Shown here: positions 26,401-32,267 of the stretch, in pieces
Layout of the letters: each line of letters begins with the position of its first letter
Numbering within the stretch: position 1 is the first letter of the stretch
Assembly (NCBI RefSeq): GCF_028823685.1
Contig: NZ_JAPEHZ010000023.1
Location: forward strand, 1-32,267
Direction of reading: 5' to 3'
Source: Tenacibaculum sp. L6
GTDB taxonomy: Bacteria; Bacteroidota; Bacteroidia; Flavobacteriales; Flavobacteriaceae
DNA length: 32,267 nt
Notes under the pieces: generated by a model
Databases searched by the model: none
What the model was told of the DNA's origin: nothing
Seen by the model: only the letters and a program-made list of their open reading frames with translations
Translations under genes and position numbers: made by a program

Positions 26401-26628
26401 TAACAAATCGTTATTTTCTCCTTCTGAAAAAACTTCTAAGTTTTGCAACACACGCTCTTTCATTTCACCCGCAGCTTTGTTGGTGAATGTAATTGCCAAT
26501 ATTTTTTGAAAACGGAAAATATCTTCAGATTGCAGCAAAACTTTTAGATACTCTTTTACTAAAGTGAATGTTTTACCGCTACCTGCCGAAGCGTTATATA
26601 CCTGAAAACTTGATGGATTTTGTAACAA
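23500..26628 (-). CDS. UvrD-type helicase with RecB-like nuclease domain (AddA-like)
   Basis: A 1042-aa superfamily 1A helicase of recombinational double-strand break repair. Walker A is NASAGSGKTFTLV (residues about 12-24), motif Ia follows in AITFTNKAAGEMKERV, Walker B is MHYFIDEMQDTSSLQWQNLI, motif III/IV-like GDGKQAIYRWRGG, and motif V-VI include VMTIHKSKGLEFPVVIFP and NLLYVALTRAVEQLHVI. The C-terminal PD-(D/E)xK nuclease is complete: GNLIHEMMAEV, PDRLVFNQENEVVIIDYKTGKP and QQLLRYARVL. It unwinds and cuts DNA ends as an AddA/RecB-like subunit. No AddB-like partner gene lies on either side, so the partner must be elsewhere if it exists. It is 46 bases upstream of kbl on the same strand. 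Confidence 0.93.
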   Translation of the reverse strand: MLQNPSSFQVYNASAGSGKTFTLVKEYLKVLLQSEDIFRFQKILAITFTNKAAGEMKERVLQNLEVFSEGENNDLLEVILKETSLDRTVVKERSKKLLDEILRNYAAFSITTIDSFTHKIIKSFAYDLGLPLNFEVEMDAISLLNEAVDVLISKIGTDEALTKLLIDFSLDKADDDKSWDISRELNEFSKILLNEDDTKHFRKLADKQLADFTNLKTKLSKHQKEIKKRWKEIGEEALRVIESMQLAHNDFYRSMLPNHFLALSQNPEKAKFFDESALRERIEENNFYAKSKSDDIKAAIEGLLPELLRLYTESEKLYQQFLMNNLALKSIIPLAVLNNINQELSHLKEENNLRLNAEFNQLISDNIKDQPAPFIYERIGQRFMHYFIDEMQDTSSLQWQNLIPLIDNALAQENSNLLLVGDGKQAIYRWRGGKSEQFIGLGSEKDNPFHISKEVKTLETNFRSYAEVINFNNQFFQHTANFLQNESYKQLFIDGNKQLENSKKGGCVSLTFLEKEDEKEDEQIKYPKKVLELVKRLEKEFSLNEICILVRKKKDGIAVANYLSENGIDIISSETLLLENSSKVKFIMDVLQVIQHPNDKETCLEMLYFLQEHLKVTEHKHSFIAELIGQPNEAIFQQLKNYGTTFELSTFHQLPFYEKVEEIIRGFQLITSSDAYVQFFLDVVLEQQRRGTSIQEFLDFWSDKKDKLSIVAPESGNAVQVMTIHKSKGLEFPVVIFPYDLDVYRQVNPKVWLDELPDNFDGFKELLVPFNKDLNYVNDRGSEIYHQQREELELDNFNLLYVALTRAVEQLHVITEKKISSKGEENTNFYSGVFINYLKAQNLWNDDQLEYTVGIPERVSESKEQNNATEIQETFISTPWQEHNIQMLASASKLWDTEQGKAIEFGNLIHEMMAEVSTKEDINEVVLRYEQQGILPKEKTEEITKKIRQIINHPLLQDYFSDEITVFNEREIVDIDGQIVIPDRLVFNQENEVVIIDYKTGKPSKVYHQQLLRYARVLQTMNFKVQKKLLIYIDEEILVEEV

Positions 26629-26660
26629 AATGAAAATATAATTGAGCTAGCAATTTAACC

Positions 26661-26691
26661 AAAAAAAAAGATTCCCGCTTTCGCAAGAATC
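26661..26691 (-). terminator. Strand-specific terminator for the ZIP/regulator operon
   Basis: In the minus-strand RNA gattcttgc - gaaa - gcgggaatc forms a nine-pair stem with two G.U pairs and a GNRA-type gaaa loop, followed by nine U. On the plus strand the two wobbles become mismatches, so it should work mainly in the direction of the ZIP gene, whose stop is 32 bases upstream. Confidence 0.85.
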
Positions 26692-26723
26692 ATAATTTTA
26701 TGCTTATCAAAATAGCTTACACT

Positions 26724-27560
26724 CTAGCCAAGACCGACATCTAACGACATCATAACAATAAACCCACCTATAAAACCGAGTGTAGCAATATCTGTATATT
26801 TATCTCGTTGAGTTTCAGGAATTACCTCTTCTACAACCACAAAAATCATTGCTCCTGCAGCAAATGCTAAAGCATACGGTAAAATTGGTGTAAAAAACGA
26901 TACCGCTACCGCTCCTAAAACAGCTGCCATTGGCTCTACAATTGCCGACATTTGACCATACCAAAAACTTTTAAAACGACTTACTCCTTGTCTACGAAGC
27001 GGCATTGCTACTGCAAATCCTTCAGGGAAGTTTTGAATCCCAATACCAATGGCCAATGAAATTGCTGCAATTATCATTTCAGTTTGCTCTACTCCTACCA
27101 TTGTTGATGCTGCTCCAAACAATACTCCTACTGCTAATCCTTCCGGAATGTTATGTAAGGTTATTGCTAAAACTAACAAAGTTGTTTTATGCCAGCTCGT
27201 CTTAACACCTTCAACTTCATGTTCTTTAAAATTAATATGTAAGTGTGGTAATAATTTATCCATTCCGAATAATGCTAAAGCTCCTAAAGCAAATCCAATT
27301 GCTGATGGAATTACTTTTACAAACCCTTCACCTGGACTATTATCAATTGCTGGCGATAACAAACTCCAGAAACTCGCTGCAACCATTACTCCTCCTGTAA
27401 AACCAAGCATTCCATCTAAAACTGCTCGGTTCATTTTTTTGAAAAAGAACACTAAACTAGCTCCTAAAGCTGTTAATCCCCAGGTAAAAAGCGATGCATA
27501 TAATGCTGCTTGAATTGGGTGTTCCTTCCCAAATTCTACTAATTGATTAAATAAATCCAT
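26724..27560 (-). CDS. ZIP-family divalent metal transporter (GufA-like)
   Basis: A 278-aa inner-membrane transporter with about eight transmembrane segments. Family hallmarks are the TM4 motif TLHNIPEGLAVGVLFG and the TM5 motif GIQNFPEGFAVAMPLRRQGVSRFKSFWYGQMSAIVEP, whose His, Asn, Pro-Glu and Glu residues line the metal path, as in the GufA/ZupT branch. A histidine-bearing cytosolic loop (LPHLHINFKEHEVEG) lies between TM3 and TM4. Substrates in this branch include zinc, iron and manganese. It is co-transcribed with a DtxR/MntR-type regulator gene 26 bases upstream, and a TonB receptor stands divergent to both, so manganese or iron import is most likely. Confidence 0.93.
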   Translation of the reverse strand: MDLFNQLVEFGKEHPIQAALYASLFTWGLTALGASLVFFFKKMNRAVLDGMLGFTGGVMVAASFWSLLSPAIDNSPGEGFVKVIPSAIGFALGALALFGMDKLLPHLHINFKEHEVEGVKTSWHKTTLLVLAITLHNIPEGLAVGVLFGAASTMVGVEQTEMIIAAISLAIGIGIQNFPEGFAVAMPLRRQGVSRFKSFWYGQMSAIVEPMAAVLGAVAVSFFTPILPYALAFAAGAMIFVVVEEVIPETQRDKYTDIATLGFIGGFIVMMSLDVGLG

Positions 27561-27586
27561 CTATAATACTATCTCTTATTAGTTGT

Positions 27587-28249
27587 TTAACGTGATTTTT
27601 GAATATATAAGTTACTTGCTATTTTATTTGAAACAGACAGTGTTTTCCCATCCATTTCTATAACTAGAGAACCATCAAAAGGTTCTTTTTCTACTACCTT
27701 TATTTGTTTTCCTAAAGCAACTCCTTGTTTATCTAAAAAGCGTAAAAATTCTGAAGAACTATCATCAACCCCTACACAAACTCCTATTTCATTTTCCTTC
27801 AACGTTGATAATAAACTTTTTTCTATTACCTGTAAGTTACCTTCTTTATCTGGAATAGGATCTCCGTGTGGATCTCTCTTAGGGTGTTCTAAAAAAGCAT
27901 CTAGTTCATTGATTAATTTCGGAGACTTGATATGCTCAAGCTGTTCTGCCACCTCGTGAACTTCATCCCAAGAAAAATTTAATTTATCTACTAAAAAAAC
28001 TTCCCATAATCGATGCTTACGAACAATATTAGCTGCTGTTTTTTTCCCAAAATCGGTCAAGGTTACTCCTTGATATTTTTTATAAGTCACAACATCTTTT
28101 TCAGATAGTTTCTTAATCATATCTGTTACCGATGATGCTTTTGTATCTAACTTTTTAGCTATAGCATTTGTACTGATTCCTTTTTTAAAATCAGCTTCTA
28201 AATGATAGATCGTTTTTATATAATTTTCTTCAGATTGACTAAACATCAT
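27587..28249 (-). CDS. Metal-dependent DtxR/MntR-family repressor
   Basis: A 220-aa regulator. The winged helix covers residues about 5-65 (ENYIKTIYHLE, ISTNAIAKKLDTKASSVTDMIKKLSEKDVVTY). The dimerization and metal-binding domain covers about 70-140, with His79 in VRKHRLWEVFL and the set Glu102, Glu105, His106 in EVAEQLEHI. A C-terminal FeoA/SH3-like domain (about 145-218) follows. The position equal to DtxR Cys102 and MntR Glu99 is Glu102, favouring manganese, but the N-terminal MntR Asp8/Glu11 pair is Asn/Lys here, so the metal is not certain. HPKRDPHGDPIP is a conserved linker. It heads an operon with the ZIP transporter and very likely binds the palindrome in its own promoter. Confidence 0.93.
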   Translation of the reverse strand: MMFSQSEENYIKTIYHLEADFKKGISTNAIAKKLDTKASSVTDMIKKLSEKDVVTYKKYQGVTLTDFGKKTAANIVRKHRLWEVFLVDKLNFSWDEVHEVAEQLEHIKSPKLINELDAFLEHPKRDPHGDPIPDKEGNLQVIEKSLLSTLKENEIGVCVGVDDSSSEFLRFLDKQGVALGKQIKVVEKEPFDGSLVIEMDGKTLSVSNKIASNLYIQKSR

Positions 28250-28290
28250 ATTCTTTTTTAGATGTACAAATATATAAATTTTAGTTTAAT

Positions 28291-28332
28291 CAAATATATT
28301 TTTAGACCAACCTAAAAATATATTTATATTTG
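28291..28332. promoter_or_regulatory. Shared MntR-like operator between two divergent promoters
   Basis: A 34-bp inverted repeat at 28292-28325 has 14-bp perfect arms around a 6-base centre; its core on the minus strand is tttaggttggtctaaa, close to the TTTAGGTTnnnCTAAA-type sites of DtxR/MntR repressors. Bacteroidota -7 elements sit on both sides: TATATTTG at 28325-28332 for the receptor gene and TATATTTG on the minus strand at 28291-28298 for the regulator gene. The operator therefore covers both -33 regions, so a bound repressor should shut off both operons. The two 5' leaders would be nearly the same length. Confidence 0.75.
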
Positions 28333-28376
28333 TATCAAATTTTATTTCGAAACCACCACAACAAACTATTTTTAGG

Positions 28377-30731
28377 ATGAAAAATCTAGTTGCTTTCACA
28401 ATTCTATTGCTATCAAATATTGCTATCGGACAAACTATTAAAGGAAAAATCAGCACATCATCAGGCGATATAGTACCATTTGCTAGTGTATTTATAAAAG
28501 GAACTGAAAAAGGAACAACTACTGATGAATATGGAAACTACGAGTTAAAAACCACTAAACGTAAATTTGTTTTGGTTGCATCTTCCTTAGGTTTTTTATC
28601 TGAAAGAAAAACAGTAACCTTAAACTCTTCCGAAGAAAAAACAGTTGATTTTATATTGACTGAAACTGCAGAAATTTTAGACCAAGTAACCATTACGGGA
28701 ACACGCACAGATAAACGCAGAACGAATAGCCCTGTGATTGTAAATGTTATCAACAGTCAAACTTTAGCAGATGTTCAGGCATGTAATTTATCTGAAGGGT
28801 TGAAATTTCAAACGGGTTTACGTGTAGAAACCGACTGTCAAACTTGCAACTATACACAACTTCGCATGAATGGTTTAGCTGGCGGATATTCACAAATATT
28901 AATTAATGGTCGTCCTATTTTTAGTCCATTAACTGGTTTATACGGATTGGAGCAAGTACCTACCAACATGATTGAACGTATCGAGGTAGTTCGCGGTGGA
29001 GGTTCTGCTTTGTACGGTTCAAGTGCGATTGGAGGGACAGTAAACGTCATTACTAAAATTCCAAAGAAAAACAATTATAGTATGGGGTACACTTATCAGA
29101 ATATAAAAGGAATTTCTGACCATATTATTACCGGAAATGCAACCATAGTTAATGAAGACAGAAATGCGGGTGCTTCATTTTTTATCAACAACCGAAGAAG
29201 AGCCATGTATGATGCTAATGGTGATAATTTTTCTGAACTTCCTGAGTTAAAGAACAACTCTTTTGGAACAAACCTATTCTTTCTTCCAACTGAAAATCAA
29301 AAATTAGAAATCAACTTCAGCAAAATGAATGAATATCGTTATGGTGGAGAAATGATTGATAATGCTCCACATTTTGCAATGCAATCTGAAGAACGCGTGC
29401 ATGACGTGTATGTAGGAAATGTTGATTATCAAATTAATTTTAACGATGATAAAAGTTCAATCATTACCTATTTTGCTATACAATATACCGGAAGAGAACA
29501 TTATACAGGTATTCGTCCAGATATTGACACTACTGAAGACACAGCACATTTGGCTAATCCACCGTACGGAAATTCAACCACAACCACCTTTCAAGGAGGA
29601 CTGCAACTCAACCATAAATTAGAAGAATTTCTTGGAGGTAACAACATACTTACACTAGGGAGTGAATTTGTACAAGACGATGTTTTTGATGTTATTGATG
29701 CTTATCAATATAAAGTAGATCAGCTTACTAAAAACTACGGATTCTTTTTTCAAAGTGATTGGGAAATTTCAGATAAGTTAAATTTACTATCAGGAATACG
29801 ATATGACAACCATACATTTAACACACTTAAAACAGATGGTACTCAAAAAAACATTACGAACAATGTTGCAAGCCCGAGAGTATCATTATTATTCAAACCA
29901 TTTGAAAATACTCAAATCAGAGGAACTTGGGGTACTGGTTTTAGGGCTCCGCAAGCTTTTGACACCGATTTACACATTGCTTTTGCTGGTGGAGGAGTAT
30001 CACGAGTTGTATTAGCTGATGATTTAAAAAGAGAACGTTCTAATAGTTATACACTTTCCTTTAATTACGACAAACCTACAGAACATTATATATATAGTTT
30101 TACCATTGAGAGTTTTTACACCAATTTAAAAGATGCTTTTTACTTAGAAGCTACAGATAAAGATGATTTTGGGGAAATTTTTGAAAAAAGAAATGGAGAC
30201 GGAGCTGTTGTGCAAGGAATTACTTTAGAAACCCGTTTAAATTATGATGGAATTTTACAGTTAGACGCAGGGTTCACATATCAATCTAGTAAATTTAATA
30301 CAGCTGTTGATAATTTTCATAATCTATCGCCTAAAAGAGAGTTTTTACGAACACCCACAACTTACGGGTACGCTACTGCTACCTATACTCCTAATCAAAA
30401 ATTTAAAACTGCTTTAAATTTAGTATACACAGGACAAATGAATGTTTTACACATTATACCTAATCCTGATTTCAACCCTCCAAATGATAATCATGAAAAT
30501 ATTGGTGAATATTTTAGCTCTCCTTCATTTTTTAACTTAGGTGTTAACACTAGTTATACTTTTAATGTAGAAAAACTTAACACCAATATAGAGCTTAACG
30601 CTGGTATTAAGAACATTTTAGACGATTATCAAAGTGAATTTGATACAGGAAAAGACAGGGATAGCAACTTTATTTTTGGTCCAGCCACCCCAAGAACCTT
30701 CGTTTTTGGTGTAAAATTTACGAGTAATTAA
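28377..30731 (+). CDS. TonB-dependent outer-membrane receptor, probably for metal complexes
   Basis: A 784-aa receptor. Signal peptide MKNLVAFTILLLSNIAIGQ, carboxypeptidase-like domain (about 20-95: KGKISTSSGDIVPFASVFIKG, GTTTDEYGNYEL), a TonB-box-like stretch about 101-110 (LDQVTITGTR), the plug (about 115-225: LSEGLKFQTGLRVETDC, LRMNGLAGGYSQILINGRP, EVVRGGGSALYGSSAIGGTVNVI), and a long barrel ending in TPRTFVFGVKFTSN. Two plug cysteines (Cys154, Cys157 in DCQTC) are unusual and may form a disulfide or bind ligand. There is no STN domain, so it does not signal through FecR. It shares its operator with the metal regulator and ZIP genes, making it the outer-membrane entry step of one metal uptake system. 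Ligand inferred. Confidence 0.9.
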   Translation: MKNLVAFTILLLSNIAIGQTIKGKISTSSGDIVPFASVFIKGTEKGTTTDEYGNYELKTTKRKFVLVASSLGFLSERKTVTLNSSEEKTVDFILTETAEILDQVTITGTRTDKRRTNSPVIVNVINSQTLADVQACNLSEGLKFQTGLRVETDCQTCNYTQLRMNGLAGGYSQILINGRPIFSPLTGLYGLEQVPTNMIERIEVVRGGGSALYGSSAIGGTVNVITKIPKKNNYSMGYTYQNIKGISDHIITGNATIVNEDRNAGASFFINNRRRAMYDANGDNFSELPELKNNSFGTNLFFLPTENQKLEINFSKMNEYRYGGEMIDNAPHFAMQSEERVHDVYVGNVDYQINFNDDKSSIITYFAIQYTGREHYTGIRPDIDTTEDTAHLANPPYGNSTTTTFQGGLQLNHKLEEFLGGNNILTLGSEFVQDDVFDVIDAYQYKVDQLTKNYGFFFQSDWEISDKLNLLSGIRYDNHTFNTLKTDGTQKNITNNVASPRVSLLFKPFENTQIRGTWGTGFRAPQAFDTDLHIAFAGGGVSRVVLADDLKRERSNSYTLSFNYDKPTEHYIYSFTIESFYTNLKDAFYLEATDKDDFGEIFEKRNGDGAVVQGITLETRLNYDGILQLDAGFTYQSSKFNTAVDNFHNLSPKREFLRTPTTYGYATATYTPNQKFKTALNLVYTGQMNVLHIIPNPDFNPPNDNHENIGEYFSSPSFFNLGVNTSYTFNVEKLNTNIELNAGIKNILDDYQSEFDTGKDRDSNFIFGPATPRTFVFGVKFTSN

Positions 30732-30810
30732 CATTCGCGTAACATACAGCTATTTGATTAACATTAAATCAACATTCTAATAATACAAAAGTAATTCCTA
30801 CATAACATTA
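30728..30810 (+). promoter_or_regulatory. Pho-box-like 11-bp-spaced repeats upstream of TonB receptor
   Basis: The hexamer (t)aacat recurs at 30730, 30741, 30760, 30771 and 30804: two pairs at 11-bp spacing (ttaacattcgcgtaacat and ttaacattaaatcaacat) plus a third copy three 11-bp steps on. The 11-bp direct repeat is the layout of PhoB-type response regulator sites. A near-consensus -7 element (gaattttg, 30828-30835) lies downstream at suitable distance for activation. Regulator identity is inferred. Confidence 0.4.
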
Positions 30811-30866
30811 GCTTTACTGTTTAACTTGAATTTTGCGCCATAAATAAACAGAATTCAAAGATTAGA

Positions 30867-32267
30867 ATGAAAAAAATATTATTTATAGCTTTTTTAAGCT
30901 TATGTAATTTAGCATTTTCTCAAAGCAAAGGTACTGTAAACGGTACTGTTACTGACAAAGAAATGAGCGGTGAAGCATTGCCTTTTGCTAATGTTTTTAT
31001 TAAAGGAACATCTATTGGTGCTACTACCGATATGGAAGGTAAATATACTTTAAGTGTTCCAGCAGGAAATCAAACTATTGTTTTTAGTTTCGTAGGATAC
31101 CAAACTGAAGAAAGAACTATCGTTGTTAAAGCAAACGAAGCACTGATAGTAAACCAAGAAATTGGAGCTAACCAAGGAGTTGCTTTAGATGAAGTAAAAA
31201 TTAACGCAACGGTTAGTAGAGAGAAAGAAAGTGCTTTACTTTTAGAACAAAGAAAAGCTGTAACTATTGAAACCAAAATTGGTAATCAAGAGCTTTCAAG
31301 AAAAGGAGTTAGTGATATTGCTACTGCTGTAACAAAAACTACTGGAGTTTCTAAACAAGAGGGTTCTGGAGGTAGTGTTTTTGTTAGAGGCCTTGGAGAT
31401 AGATATAATGTAACTTCGTTAAACGGACTTCCATTACCATCAAATGATCCATCAAGAAAAAACATTGACTTAAGTATTTTTTCTACTGATATTGTTGAAT
31501 ATATTGGTTTAGATAAAACATATTCTACTAAAAACTATGGAGATTTTGGTGGAGCTAACATCAATATTGCCTCAAAAGTATATAAAGGTAACGGTTTTGC
31601 TGAAGTTAGCTTAGGGTCTTCATTAAACACTGTTGCATCACAAAAAAGTAAGTTTTACGTTGCTGATGGACCTAGCAATTTCGGATTTTACAAAACATAT
31701 TATCCTGCTTTTCCATTAAACAACTACAACTTCACAACTAGTTGGGACAGACAAACTGGTAACTTCCCAGTAAGTTCTTCTATCGCTATTAAAGGAGGAG
31801 ATTCTTACAACTTATCTCCTGAAACTAAAATAAGCTTTTTTGCTGTTGGATCATTTGACAATGGTTACAGTTATAAAGAAGGAGTAGCTAGAGGAGATGT
31901 TAACGTTTCTGGAGTAGCTAGAAAAGATTTAACTAGAGAATCTTATTCTTATGACACTAATACTACTTTTATGGGGAATATTAGGTTAAAGCACAAAGGT
32001 CAAGAGATAAAGTATAACGCTTTAATGGTAAACAACTCTAGCAATTCTCATGATGATTATCAAGGAATTTATGATGTTTTTGATAATGCGCCAGAAGGTG
32101 GAGCTGTAATTCAAAGACAAACATTTATGAGAAACACTTTATATGTTCACCAGTTATTAGGAGATCATAGAATTAGTGATGCTTTTAAAGCAGAATGGGG
32201 AGCAGCTTACAACTTCAATAAAAACAATATTCCAGATCGTAGACAAACAACTGTATTACCACATAGA
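30867..32267 (+). CDS. TonB-dependent receptor, Oar-like (partial, runs off the window)
   Basis: The reading frame is open from ATG 30867 to the last base: 467 codons, so the C-terminal part is missing. Signal peptide MKKILFIAFLSLCNLAFSQ, a carboxypeptidase-like domain (about 22-110: GTVNGTVTDKEMSGEALPFA, NVFIKGTSIGATTDMEGKY, FSFVGYQTEERTIVVKA), then the plug (about 130-235: ELSRKGVSDIATAVTKTTGV, SGGSVFVRGLGDRYNVTSLN, DIVEYIGLDKTYSTKNYGDFGGANINI), and the first barrel strands. The pattern resembles Oar-like TonB receptors. The repeats upstream suggest control by phosphate starvation, and receptors of this type occur with phosphate genes in some flavobacteria; no pst genes are in view, so ligand is open. 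Confidence 0.88.
   Translation, partial: MKKILFIAFLSLCNLAFSQSKGTVNGTVTDKEMSGEALPFANVFIKGTSIGATTDMEGKYTLSVPAGNQTIVFSFVGYQTEERTIVVKANEALIVNQEIGANQGVALDEVKINATVSREKESALLLEQRKAVTIETKIGNQELSRKGVSDIATAVTKTTGVSKQEGSGGSVFVRGLGDRYNVTSLNGLPLPSNDPSRKNIDLSIFSTDIVEYIGLDKTYSTKNYGDFGGANINIASKVYKGNGFAEVSLGSSLNTVASQKSKFYVADGPSNFGFYKTYYPAFPLNNYNFTTSWDRQTGNFPVSSSIAIKGGDSYNLSPETKISFFAVGSFDNGYSYKEGVARGDVNVSGVARKDLTRESYSYDTNTTFMGNIRLKHKGQEIKYNALMVNNSSNSHDDYQGIYDVFDNAPEGGAVIQRQTFMRNTLYVHQLLGDHRISDAFKAEWGAAYNFNKNNIPDRRQTTVLPHR

Overview
The window is low-GC, densely packed bacterial chromosome from the Bacteroidota, almost certainly a marine member of the Flavobacteriaceae (Tenacibaculum/Polaribacter-like; genus not provable here). 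The evidence is TonB-dependent receptors with carboxypeptidase-like N-terminal domains, an ECF sigma/FecR/receptor module, an atpD-atpC pair apart from the other ATP synthase genes, a short epsilon subunit, an OmpA protein with thrombospondin type 3 repeats, and promoters of the Bacteroidota type (TAnnTTTG at -7). No rRNA, tRNA, CRISPR array, phage or transposase gene was seen, and no gene-free stretch exceeds 300 bases.

Layout. 1-1.8 kb: bioB and a convergent TPMT-like methyltransferase. 1.9-8.5 kb: a surface-protein region with a minus-strand lipoprotein metalloprotease and beta-barrel protein, then a minus-strand repeat lipoprotein divergent from an ECF sigma - FecR - TonB receptor operon, which forms a complete trans-envelope signalling system. 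8.7-13.4 kb: a cupin/JmjC-like protein and a minus-strand run of small accessory genes (duplicated amphipathic helix protein, TM2, VOC, DUF1801), a 2-hydroxyacid dehydrogenase, a four-helix-bundle (S23) gene flanked by inverted repeats, and panB. 13.6-15.8 kb: a plus-strand operon of two secreted proteins, a second sigma factor and a tiny cysteine-rich putative anti-sigma factor. 15.9-18.4 kb: an O-methyltransferase, a histidine-decarboxylase-like PLP enzyme and a divergent Lrp/AsnC regulator. 18.4-22.2 kb: tatA, atpC, atpD and an OmpA-family protein. 22.3-26.6 kb: a broken kbl gene and an AddA/RecB-like helicase-nuclease. 26.7-30.7 kb: a ZIP metal transporter and DtxR/MntR-type regulator divergent from a TonB receptor, with one palindromic operator between the two promoters. 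30.7-32.3 kb: the start of an Oar-like TonB receptor preceded by 11-bp-spaced repeats resembling a Pho box.

The most interesting items are (i) the metal-uptake module with a shared MntR-like operator at 28292-28325; (ii) the FecIR-type signalling locus facing a lipoprotein built of four repeats; (iii) the inverted repeats around the S23-family gene, suggesting a free-standing mobile unit; (iv) the roughly 28-nt deletion that breaks kbl; (v) the sigma/putative zinc-binding anti-sigma pair; and (vi) the PLP decarboxylase with its own Lrp-type regulator.
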